From NCBI GenBank assembly GCA_002914845.1, contig JXTC01000087.1:188172-252171 (forward strand): 64,000 bases of DNA, in the 5' to 3' direction. The notes beneath the pieces are model-generated. The model worked only from the letters and a program-made list of their open reading frames with translations, was not told the DNA's origin and searched no databases. Numbering within the stretch: position 1 is the stretch's first letter; each line of letters starts with the position of its first letter. This document shows positions 25,429-35,949 of this stretch, piece by piece. This DNA is from Trema orientale (lineage: Eukaryota > Streptophyta > Magnoliopsida > Rosales > Cannabaceae). The position numbers and the translations under genes are program-made.

Positions 25429-25570
25429 ATGCTAGTTAGTGAAGAGGCCAAGTCTTTGTTTTACTTACTATTATTAACAATGAAGAGGCAAAACAATAAA
25501 TAACTTATTTATGGAAATTTATATATTGAAAGTATTCTAGAGAAAAAAACATAGTAGAAGGGTAACAATT
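25429..25570. repeat. Amplified block, unit 3 upstream flank
   Basis: Resembles 35810-35940 upstream of copy B (gaagaggccaa, tttacttactattatt, aggcaaaacaataaataact). It runs to ggtaaca, where a transposon begins at the point at which copy B reaches its ATG within about 10 bp. Confidence 0.75.
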
Positions 25571-26654
25571 ATTAGGAGGAATGCGAAGAACTACCCCCAG
25601 TCAGACTTTTTCTTAGTCGCTTACCTAATAGACTGACATGTGTATATTTATTTTTGTACATATAAAAAAGAGAAACATTAAAAGGATAAAGCCCTTCCTT
25701 TTCAAAGAAAATTACTCATCCGCCATCAAGTGGGACCCATTTTCTTACTTTTCCCATTCTAGGATTAGCAGTACATATGGTTCTTTTGGTTGAAGCTCAG
25801 CCTTCCTCAAAGATAAGGCTCTTTGAGGATCTTAAAATCCGATTAAAATTAAGATCATAATCTAGTGAGTCCGAAGTGGTTGCAAACCTGATTTCTTCAT
25901 CAGAAAGCTCATTGTCATTTTTAAGGTTACTTAAGCCTCATTTTCTAGAGATTCAAATTCTAATTAGGTTCCAAAACGGAGCCTGAGCAATAAAAATTTA
26001 TAAAAAAATAAAATAAAATAAAATTCTTTACTGATAACTAATATAATTGTATTTTTAAAGTAAACTACTAATATAAAAATTAGTGTTTTCTTTTTTTAAA
26101 AAGCACAATAATTGGAAAAAAAAAAAAAAACTAATAGGTTTATATCTGAGCCCAGCAAATATAAAAGAAGATGGTAAGAACTCATAAAATAGCAAATTAA
26201 ATAGCCAATACTAAAAAGACTCCTAGTGTTCAATGTTCACTCACATTTCTATTTCTTTTTATTTACCATTATAAAGATAAGATATTGGTGGTGACTTGTA
26301 TTCAAAATCATGGGTTCAGCCCATTTGGGTCTGGATTTATGTATTTATTTATTCTTTCATTTGCTAAATTAGTATGAGGTTTGTTAGATACAAACAATAG
26401 CAAGGAAGAAGAAGAGGAGAAGGCGAGATAGAAAAGTAAAAAAAAAAAGGTCCCACTTAATTAATTTATAAGTTTGATTGGGAAAGAGCGAAAGTTGGAT
26501 GACAGATAAGTGATTTTCTTTGAAAAGGTAGGCATTGTCCTTTTAATATTTCTCTCTTTTTTTTGTACAAAAGAAACTTTACACGTATCAACCTAGTAGA
26601 TAAGTGACTGAGGAAGAATATGAACTGGAGGTTATTCTTAGCATTCCTCCTAAT
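25571..26654. mobile_element. TIR transposon, non-autonomous, replacing the gene body of unit 3
   Basis: The ends form an inverted repeat of about 75 bp, opening ATTAGGAGGAATGC on both sides (for example CAGTCAGACTTTTTCTTAGT on the left against CAGTTCATATTCTTCCTCAG from the right). The element is 1.08 kb, with no coding frame. Its left flank is the peptide gene's upstream region and its right flank matches sequence just after the copy B stop codon. The gene is missing, so a deletion accompanied or followed the insertion, which also explains the lack of a clear target duplication. Confidence 0.8.
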
Positions 26655-27759
26655 TATGATAGGTTAATTTACTTTTCAAGTGCACTCCTCCCAATGAACT
26701 CATTTATTTGAGAAATTAGGTGAAATATGCACGAAAATAGGCATATTTTAGTATATATGCTCAGTTTAAAAATTCTCTGGAAAAATATGCATGTAGACGA
26801 AACTACCCTTAAAAATACTAAGAGGAAAACTATGTCTATCACCTTTAATTGATCTAAATCTCTCTCTGGCACAAAATATTTCTCTTTTTTGACTAAAAAT
26901 CTCAATCAATCTGAGAATTATAGTACTTTATACTCGTACAAAATCTCGCTCTCATCTCTTACAACACTGTCAAACTTATCATTTCTCTATCATCTCTCTT
27001 CATTCTTCTCCATATAGTTATGGGTATAGTCTAAAATAGCATATTATCAAATTTTGAGATATTATGAGGTAATTTATCTGTGGAAAAATTATTTTAAGAT
27101 TAATTTTTACAAGTTTTAAAAAAAATCACGACAATTTTTGATGCTTTTCGATAGTTTTTCGATGATATTTCGATGAAAATGGTATTCTCAGCAAAATTTC
27201 GATAAAAATGGTATTTCTGATAATTTTTTATGCAATTTCGATGTAATTTCGATGAATTTTCAATATATTTTCGATAATATTTCGATGAAAATGGTATTCT
27301 CAGCAAAATTTCGATGAAAATGGTATTTCTGATAATTTTCGATGCAATTTCGATGATATTCCGATAAAAATAGTATTTTTAATAAAATTTTATCAAAAAT
27401 ACCACTTTTATGGAAATATTATCGAAATTGCAGCGAAAATTATCAAAAATGCCGTTTTTATCAAAATATCGTCGAAATTACATCGAAAATTATCAAAAAT
27501 ACCATTTTCATCGAAATTTTGCTGAGAATACCTTTTTGATCGAAATATCATCGAAAATTCATCGAAATTACATCGAAATTGCATCGAAAATTATCAAAAA
27601 TATCATTTTCATCAAAATTTTTCTAAGAATACTATTTTCATCGAAATATCATCAAAAATACATCGAAAATTCATCGAAATAGTATAGAAAATTATCAAAA
27701 ATACTATTTTCATCGAAATTTGGCTGAGAATACTATTTTCATCGAAATATCATCGAAAA

Positions 27760-30106
27760 TGTCACGGCCCAAAATTCTAAGCCGTGACTTTTTGGTAATT
27801 TTGAGTGTACATTAATATAAATAAAGAATTTTACAAAATTCGGGGGAAACTAAGTACTTGGGTCTTTCATTTTAGTCCTTGAATCATTAGAAATTTTTAG
27901 TAAAAGGGAGCTCATCTTTGGTTCAATTTATCAAAAAGAAACTCCAATCAGAATTCAAGAAAAACATAGTTAAACTGAATAAAAACTTGGTTTAATAAAA
28001 ACTTTAATGTTGATTAAAATGAAGTTCGCAAATCTTAAATCAGAAAGTCCAAAAACTGATTTACAAAGTTAATCAAGATTCCAAGTACTCAAATCTTTTA
28101 AAAAAATATTCTCCTTGAGAACTAAAGGATCCCCTTTATACACTAAGTCCTCAAATAGTAGAAAATACATCCTCATACATTCACTTAGCATAAATAACAA
28201 ACTGGGCTAAGTAGTTAGAAATAAAAAGAATGGAACAAGTCATAAGGACCAACCGAAGAGGAATAGGAATAAGATCGCAATGTAAGCTAAGCGACTTGCC
28301 TAGCCATCGAGACTTGACTCGAATGAATGATCACCTAAAAGGGAGGGAAAAAGAAGGGGTGAGCTCGAAAGCTCAGTAGGAAAACTGTTACCTTGTTTTA
28401 AAACTTTTTAAGTGATGGAAAGCCCCTGCATAGTTAGTTTGATCCAAAAAACCTTTTTGCAAAACTATATGTATAAGTATATACATATCTATTTTCAAAG
28501 CTGATAACCCATATATGTATATGCATATCACTATATATAGGTATAAAAATATGATATCCAAAAACAATAGTCCATATGCACATACATATATATAAGTATA
28601 TAGAAAACAAGATATCTGAAAATCAATCAGTCCACCAAATACATGAGACAAATCCACCCACACCCATAAGTTCACAACCTCTCATCAATGGAAACCAGGG
28701 TGTTGGCACTACGTATACCATACAGACTGCCTGATACCTAGCCCATAACCAGAGGGAACACCCGTGTGTCGCCTACCAAACCTTGAGGGGCAACCGCATT
28801 GCCTACGCCTACCAAATGGGGAGGTAATCAGAAGAAATACCCCGCACGGGTTCACGGACTCTGCACCGTCAGTAGGGCCGCAGCGCCACACTGTAAAAAC
28901 CCCATGATACTAAGCTAGTACTCATGTGTGATCCTATGACACGTGTACTATGAACTGATGTGTAAAATATCCATGCAGTAAATCAAGTTCAAATGATGCT
29001 CTGATTTTTAATAAAATGGTTAGTTTAGTTTTACAGAAAAATGGGCAGCATAACGGCCCTATTTTAACATACCCAAAAATAACCTGCACTCAGAAAAGTC
29101 CCAGAGCAATCCAGTATAAATAATATAATTCAATCCCATCACATATATCCAAAACAGTTCAAAAATCATGTTTGTCATCATGTGTTGCAGAAAGTAAGTT
29201 TTAATCAAAAACGATATAAAACAGAGATAACGGAATCCTTACCTCACTAGAATAGCGATACCACGCTATTGGGTGCTCAAGGTGCCGTTGAACGAACGTT
29301 TGGAGGGTTGGAAACTAATTACACGCCCTCGATCTCTCACTTAGGAAAAACCAACTTCTCAACGGAGCTTCGAATCAATGAACGGACCTTTTCATTGAAT
29401 TCCTAAGGTCCAAAATAGCTAAGTTAGATATATGACTCGACCAGTTCGGGTCCGGACCGACACCGGATCGGTGTCACATAAAACTAGACAAATCTAAGCC
29501 GTTAGATATGGATTTTTGTGCTCGTCACCAAATATAGTCAATATATATATCAAACTTCTCCATTTTCTGAGCACATTCCAAAAATGAAAATAAAAATGAA
29601 ATCTAACGGTCGGATTAAAAGCTAAAATTCGAAACTCAAAATACCCTAAAATGGCAACTTTCAAACCGGGAAAAATGGGGTCGTGAAATATGTACCTGGA
29701 GCTTCCTCTCGACGAGACGAGTCCAATGAGCCCAAGAACGTGACCTGAAACGGCCGGAATCGTCGCCGGTGACGAAAACTCCGAAACGGCCATTAATGGT
29801 GTTTTTCGGCATCGGGGAGCTCGGCGGCGACCGGGAACCGGTGGCGTGGGCTGTTGGCGGCACGGGAGGGACTCGCCGGTGGATGGCTTGGCCGGACGAT
29901 GGGCGAGGTGGCGGCGGCGCTCCTTGGTCTTCATTCGGCGAAGAAAATGGGAGAGAGCGAGAGTGAGGTTGGGACGAGGGGGGATACGAGAGAGAGAGAG
30001 GGCACAGTACATGTATATATACATAAATTATGTTTGTTATTATTATTATTTTTTATAATATAAGGTCAAATGACCTTTTTAGCCTTAAAAGAATAGGGAT
30101 TTTACA
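27760..30106. mobile_element. Solo LTR of about 2.35 kb, nested in the foldback element
   Basis: It starts TGTCACGGCCC, ends GGGATTTTACA, and is flanked by exact 5-bp duplicates GAAAA (27755-27759, 30107-30111). There is no primer-binding site or internal coding region. The length and the TGTCACGGCCC start suggest a Ty3/gypsy-type LTR; that assignment is from memory. A 176-codon open frame (minus, 29494-30024) lies in its GC-richer part and is not taken as a gene. Confidence 0.9.
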
Positions 30107-30185
30107 GAAAAACCATCGAAAAGCATCGAAAATTATCGCGATTTTTTGTAAAACTTGCAAAAATTAACCTCAAAATGATTTTTCC

Positions 30186-30476
30186 ACACATAAATTACCT
30201 CATAATATCTCGAAATTTGATAATATGCTATTTTCGACTATACCCATAACTATGTGGAGAAGAATGAAGAGAGAAGATAGNNNNNNNNNNNNNNNNNNNN
30301 NNNNNNNNNNNNNNNNNNNNNNNNNNNNNNNNNNNNNNNNNNNNNNNNNNNNNNNNNNNNNNNNNNNNNNNNNNNNNNNNNACACATAAATTACCTCATA
30401 ATATCTCGAAATTTGATAATATGCTATTTTCGACTATACCCATAACTATGTGGAGAAGAATGAAGAGAGAAGATAG
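30186..30476. other. Assembly gap (101 N) flanked by an identical 95-bp repeat
   Basis: The Ns occupy 30281-30381. The 95 bases before them (30186-30280, acacataaattacctcataa ...) are repeated exactly after them (30382-30476). Two contig ends that overlap by 95 bp appear to have been joined without merging. The true sequence is probably continuous through one copy. Confidence 0.85.
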
Positions 30477-30763
30477 GAAAATGATAAGTTTGACGGTGTT
30501 GTAAGAGATGAGAACGAGGTTTTGTGCGAGTATGGACTATGGAGTACTATAATTCTTGGATTACCTGAGATTTTCAGTCTCGAGAGAGTTTCTGTATGAG
30601 AGAGAGATTCAGATCAGTTAAATGTGATGTGCATAGTTTTTTCTTAGTATTTTTAAGGGTAGTTTCGTGCATGTGCATATTTTTTCAAAGAATTTTTAAA
30701 CTGAGCATATAGGCCAAAATATGCCTATTTTTGTGCATATCTTACCTGATTTCTCATTTATTT

Positions 30764-31098
30764 CAAGTATTACATACTCTTTTTTTTTTCGGTAATGAAG
30801 TATTACATACTCTTTTACAAAGGACATTTGGACTTGGTCATTATTAATATTTTCTTATTACATTTACTTATCTTATTTGTGCTTATATTTGTGTTTACTA
30901 CTAATTTGAAATTTGTTGATGTGCTTTTTAATTGTACCAAAGAAATATGTATGCGTGAATAAATTACAGGGCATTAATTGAATTGAACTTTAATTTCGCA
31001 AATTGATATATGTATACATGCACTATGAAACTTTATTCATATTTTGATTATTTTTTTTTTGAAAGACTTGTTAACTAGACATTGAAGTAATATTAGCT
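30764..31098. repeat. Amplified block, unit 3 downstream flank
   Basis: Matches 39999-40283 downstream of copy B (for example cttatttgtgctatatttgt, gcaaattgatatatgtatac) until attagctac. There this copy passes into the copia fragment and the copy B flank continues differently. Confidence 0.8.
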
Positions 31099-32760
31099 AC
31101 GACATTCATATCCTTTCCCCACAAAAAGATCACCCCTGGTTAATACAAATTTATCTGACTTAAATACCATGCAGAATCTATACTTATTCAGAAGTGAACT
31201 AAACACAAGGCTTTCATAGATTTCCAGCACGTACGTGACGTTGTTTAGCATCAATTCCTTCCCATAGGTCATCTTTAGCACCACTTTGCTCAGACTTTAT
31301 ACTTCAGATGTAGTTGAGTTATCCATGAAGAGTTTTTCTCTATTCTCAATAGGCTCAAAAAGTTGTGAACATGCTCTTGTCGGAATAGACATGCCTTGTA
31401 GCTCCAGTGTCTATCCACCATTCCCTTGGATTGGACCCAACAAGATTGACTTCAGAAATGACTGCAGATAGATTTATATCTTCTACATCTTTTGTGATGT
31501 CATCTACCCTATTAGCTTTATTTTTCTGTGATGTCATCCACCACATTAGCTTTATTATTCTGTGATGTCATCCACCATATTAGCTTTATTTTTCTTCTTC
31601 TTTGGAAGTCAGAATTTTGAAGCCATGTGACCCATCTTGTCACAGTTGAAGCATTTTCCTTGAAATTTATGCTTGAACCCTTTCTTTAACTTGTTATTCT
31701 TAGCCTTAGAGCTTTAATTGTGCTCCACAATAAAGACAGCCTTAGAGCTTTAATTGTGCTCCACAATATTTGTCTTTACCCCAGACGTACTAGACGTGGC
31801 TCCTATCTTTTCAGTGCATCTATTATCTTTTTCGATGCAGAGCTTAATAACAAGGTCTTTGAGGCTCATGGTATTTCGCTTATGCTTTAAGTAGCTCTTA
31901 AAATCCTTCCATGAAAGAGGTAATTTCTCAATAACAGTAGTTGTGGAAGGGTTCACATAAGACCATCTCCTCTGCCTGAATCTCATAGAAAATAAATTGA
32001 AACTCTTGAACTTCATTGATTACTATTTTAGAGTCGACCATTTTATAATTTAGGTAGTGTCCCACCATAAATTTTTTAAAACCAGCATCCTCAGTTGTAT
32101 ATTTACAGTCTAATGACTCATGCAATTCCTTTGTCGTTTTTTTATTACGATATACACTATATAATGAATCGATCAAACCATTCATTATATAGTTTCGGCA
32201 TAAGTAGTCAGATTGTTTCCAAGCATCTATCGTAGTAAGAACTTAAAAATCTTACTCATCTTCTCTGACTTTTAGAGCCTCCTCAGTCAAGAACCTCGCA
32301 AGGTTTAATGTAGTTAAATAAAATAGCATCTTTTGCTACCACATTTTGAAGTTCAACCCATTGAACTTCTCAGGCTTCTCTCTATGGTGCGTCGCTAGTA
32401 CCACTGGAACCATAAGAGGGTTTGGTACTTGAGCCACAGTAGGAGTAGGTACTATAGCCATTCTAGCAGTAGCCACAATAGGCTATTGAGAATTAGTCAT
32501 ATTCTTAACATTGACAAAATCAGTATTATTTTTTGCCATCTCTGAAATTAAATAATCAAAGATTTTATTTATAGTGCAATAAATAGTTCCCAAGAAAGAC
32601 CGGAGGATTCACAAACAGGTCTCACTTAAAATCATACCTACTAGACAGAATTTTAAAGAAATTCTCAGGAAAGACGTGAGGAGTCACAAATGCTTCCTCT
32701 TCAAACCCAGTTTCCTTAGACAAAACACAAAATCCTCCACAAGAATTTCATACCAAGAAT
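31099..32760 (-). pseudogene. Decayed Ty1/copia retrotransposon fragment (gag to pre-integrase region)
   Basis: Minus-strand remnants occur in the expected order. A gag-type start (MAKNNTDFVNVKN) lies at 32539 and a UBN2-like gag part (HESLDCKYTTEDAGFKKFMV) near 32100. A zinc knuckle (CFNCDKMGHMASKF) near 31640 has lost its final Cys and hits a stop. The protease motif (WWIDTGATRHV) is near 31390 and the gag-pre-integrase part (KMTYGKELMLNNVTYVLEI) at 31280-31100. Integrase and reverse transcriptase are absent. A 12-residue linker (KNKANxVDDITE) is tandemly triplicated at about 31490-31595, and a ~37-bp duplication lies at 31700-31770. Stops and frame changes make it non-functional. Confidence 0.85.
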
Positions 32761-32780
32761 AATTTTAATAACAAAGCAGG

Positions 32781-32805
32781 ATATATATATATATATATAT
32801 ATATA
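32781..32805. repeat. (AT)n microsatellite at MITE border
   Basis: A dinucleotide run abuts the left end of the MITE at 32806. A matching run at 33453-33470 abuts the right end, so the element sits inside what was probably one microsatellite. Confidence 0.9.
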
Positions 32806-33451
32806 GGTGAGTTTTTAATGGATATTTTTGTTTTTGCTCCATGGATGGGTAAGTTTGACTAATTTGGAAAGAAACCTACAATAATAAGTCATCTTATTCA
32901 ATATATTAATTTCTAATTTTTTTATTTATCTCTTTTTTGAAAATTTAATTTAAATTTTAATTTTTTAATTATCTTTAATTTAAAACTATATGTTTTATTG
33001 TATCTTCAATTTTTTTTATCGGTAAAATCTAAGGTAGCATAATTTTCATATTATGAATAAGTTATTTTCTTAAATAACAAAAAATGAATAAAACAACTAC
33101 ATTGAAAGAAAATTTGTTTTAAAAAAAATTATGCGTCAAACAACTTAAAATTTGTACATCTTTTGTAGTTGTTTTTTTTTTCTCTTACAAATAAGATAGT
33201 TGAGAGTAATTTAGGATTATTAAGTATTTTTTACTAGTTTTATTTCTTATAAAATAAAAGAAATTAACCAACTCATCAGGTTACCAATCTTTTTTATTTT
33301 AAATAACTTTCTATATTATATATTTATTAATTATAATAATATTTTTAATAAATCTACTAATATTATTATAGCTATTAGATTACAATCCAATGGCCCAAAT
33401 TAGAGTACCCATCCATGGAGTAAAAAAAAAAATCTCCATTGAAACATCACC
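32806..33451. mobile_element. Micron-like MITE in an AT microsatellite
   Basis: Terminal inverted repeats of about 60 bp share GGTGA at the tip and the internal block CTCCATGGATGGGTA. The 646-bp body is AT-rich and noncoding. Both sides are (AT)n. Rice Micron MITEs are known to sit in (TA)n tracts, so this may be a comparable element, but sequence kinship is not claimed. Confidence 0.8.
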
Positions 33452-33574
33452 CATATATATATATATATATTCAAACAACTACAATTATATATATTACAAA
33501 TAAGAGCATATAGAATTTAATCAGATAAATTCTAACTTAAAACATTATATAAAGCAAATAACCAGTTTTAAGAT

Positions 33575-34867
33575 TGTTGGAAAAATAATAACCATATACA
33601 ATATATAAGATTAAATTAAACAAACATATATAAATAAACTTTAAGTAAAAATTAAAGTTACAAAAATTCCGGTCCAACAAAGAACGTGATATGATATTTG
33701 AATCATCCACAGATTAACAAAACCACAAAAACAATAATAATATTATTGGCTGAGACCTGTATTTCATACAGTTTCCTTAAAAACTGATTCACCCCCTCCA
33801 ACAAAGTATTTGAGGACTATAACAGCGTCAGTCTCCTAGGATATAACGACGTAGAGCAGTAAGGCTAACACAGGACTTATACTCAGGCGAATTAGAATGC
33901 TATGAACTCTATGATACTCACTTAGAATTTTAGCTACGAACTTCCTAACACTCGAAGAACTGAAGCTAGAAAACGAAGAACTCAAGAACACTTGAAGAAC
34001 AAAGAGAGATTAAGAGAAAATACCTAGAGAGAAAATAAAGATGAAGGCTTCTGATTTGGTGGGTAGAATGAGGAGGAGGAGCTCTCTTTTTGTAGCCACT
34101 GGAATGGGAGGTTACACACCTTTGCTTTCAATGGGGATAATGCTCATAAAGCTAAATATGGCTATTACATAGTCAAAAACACCCAGCCAACTAATCATTG
34201 GTAGTTTTTTGGAAACTTCACATGGCTGTTAAAAGCCAAAAATGCCAGCAAAAAATGCTTGGCAGTTTCAATATTAAAATTAAGCATTCCTTAAAAGCAT
34301 GGTATAGTAACTTTCTATAGAATATGAATTAGAAAAAAAATAATAATAATTGGGCTGCAATAAAAGATTAAGCTTACAAGGGTCCAAGTTTTGGCCCAGC
34401 ATTTGTGTCCGTAAGTCTGGGCATACACGAGCCTATGCAAATCTAGCCCAAACCTCTAAAAATTGCATCCCCCCCTTGTGCGCACTTGAGAGAGTATCTA
34501 TAATAGTCAAGCTTAATACCATTTCAAAAAAATGACCCTATATAAACTACCAATATCAAGTTTCTCCCACCAATATGAGACTTTAGTTTTTCCTATCATT
34601 TTTTCTAATTCTAATGATGCACTTTGAGCAACAATTTTTAATTTATCCGTGCACCATTTTAAGCGTATAAATATACGAGATTGATATCCTTGCGGAGAAG
34701 AACAAGAATTCACCGTGACCTTTTATCAACAAGATGTAGGTCCCGCTCAATTTTTAGCTTCAAAATGATTCATAAAAGTGGGTATTATAATACACTTAGA
34801 CTTCACAATTCACTTGGGCTTCCAAACCTAAGCTAAGCCTGATTTATTTTAAACCCATTTTCTAACA
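33575..34867. mobile_element. Probable copia-type solo LTR
   Basis: It begins TGTTGGAAAA and ends TTTTCTAACA, so the ends are near-perfect inverted repeats with TG...CA tips. The flanks are AAGAT (33570-33574) and AAGTT (34868-34872), a 4/5 match to a 5-bp duplication. No primer-binding site follows either end, so it does not look like the LTR of the neighbouring copia fragment. Length 1293 bp. Confidence 0.7.
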
Positions 34868-34887
34868 AAGTTTGAATGTAGTTATGA

Positions 34888-35700
34888 ATACTACAAAAAA
34901 GTAATTAGTTAATAATTCTATGGAGAATAAATATAATTAAATATACAACCATGATATGAAGGCTAAGAAGATGACGCAACAAGAAGCTCAAAAGCCAGAT
35001 CTTTGATATGAAGAGCAATAAGAGGTGCACCTCAAATCGAGGTGCATCTCAGATTGTGTTTNTTTAAGGATCTATGGCCACTTGTAAGCATAATTGAGTA
35101 TTTAAGAAACAATGAAAAGTTATGGTAGTTGGATTAGATGAATCGATTGGTTCTACATTCATAAGAGTTGCCTACATACCATTGAATGAATCAAGTCTGA
35201 ATATAATTCTAAATACTACAAAAGAGTAATTAGTTAATAATTCTATGGAGAATAAATATTTTTTTTTAAAAAGTGGGGCTTAACTAATGACTACCACTTA
35301 CTACAAATTAAAGGAAAATGACACACACACACACACTACTAAGGTTTGAACCCCTGACCCCCCAAATACACACACACAACCATCAAACTTTGGACCAACT
35401 GAGCAAATCCCAGTTGGCAATGGAGAATAAATATAATTAAACATGGAACCATGATATAAAGACCGAAAAGATGACACAATAAGAAGCTCAAAAGCCAGAT
35501 CTTTGATATGAAGAGGAATGAGAGGCGCACGTCAAATCTAGATACACCTCAGATTGTATTTGTAATCTTCAATTATCTTCCTCAATAAGGAAGGAAACCT
35601 GCCTTTAAACATTTGGTCCTTAGATACTTTTGATTTTATAAAGATACCCTATAAATGACAGGACAAAAAAATAATAGAGAATCTTCTACATGAGAATATA
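34888..35700. repeat. Local duplication, with a third copy near 40.9 kb
   Basis: The segment at 34888-35061 (agtaattagttaataattct ... aagccagatctttgatatga) is repeated at 35214-35560, where it is split by a SINE. The part from ctcagattgt onward matches 40920-41100 (attatcttcc, aggaaggaaa, ttgattttataaaga). An isolated N is at 35062. Confidence 0.8.
35259..35419 (-). mobile_element. tRNA-derived SINE, copy 2, with target-site duplication
   Basis: Same family as 242-404, with an A-box-like GCTCAGTTGGTCC, a B-box-like GGTCAGGGGTTCAAACC, a (TG)n tract and an A-rich tail (T run at 35259). It is flanked by exact 14-bp duplicates ATGGAGAATAAATA (35245-35258, 35420-35433). The paralogous segment at 34919-34932 has one copy of this target and no SINE. 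Confidence 0.9.
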
Positions 35701-35739
35701 ATAAAGAATGTATTTTAATGATATGGATTTCCTTAGACT

Positions 35740-35949
35740 AAGTGATTCACCAAATTACCACGTTAGGTAGTGATAATATTTTTCAAAAATTGGGCCTAGA
35801 GATATATGAAGAGGCCAACTTTTTATTTTACTTACTATTATTCAACAGTGAATAGGCAAAGCAATAAATAACTAGTTTATGGAAATTTATAAGTTGGAAG
35901 TATTCCGGAGACAATTGCATAGTAAAAGGGTATCAAATATTCGAGTAAT
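35740..35949 (+). promoter_or_regulatory. Conserved upstream region of peptide gene B
   Basis: The roughly 200 bp before the ATG recur, with divergence, at 19260-19840 (unit 2) and 25429-25570 (unit 3). The duplicated flank therefore includes the proximal promoter and 5' UTR. No specific element was identified with confidence. Confidence 0.45.

Larger units (their letters stand above)
26710..30755. mobile_element. Foldback (long-TIR) transposon, interrupted by a solo LTR
   Basis: The termini are GAGAAATTAGGTGAAATATG and, inverted, GAGAAATCAGGTAAGATATG, and the inverted match continues inward for hundreds of bases. Exact 8-bp duplicates ATTTATTT flank it (26702-26709, 30756-30763). The paralogous empty site downstream of copy B has a single ACTTATTT at 39991-39998. 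Near the centre, TTTCGATG-type repeats (27120-27400) switch to CATCGAAA-type (27400-27759), so the element is almost all hairpin. No transposase is visible. Mutator-like is the likeliest class. A solo LTR and an N gap lie inside. Confidence 0.9.

Noticed and set aside
28388..28675. 95-codon minus-strand frame with Tyr/Ile repeats
   Set aside because: It arises from atatgtata-type repeats within the solo LTR.
29494..30024. 176-codon minus-strand open frame
   Set aside because: It lies wholly inside the solo LTR (27760-30106), overlaps plus-strand frames in the same GC-rich patch and shows no domain. It is a compositional open frame.
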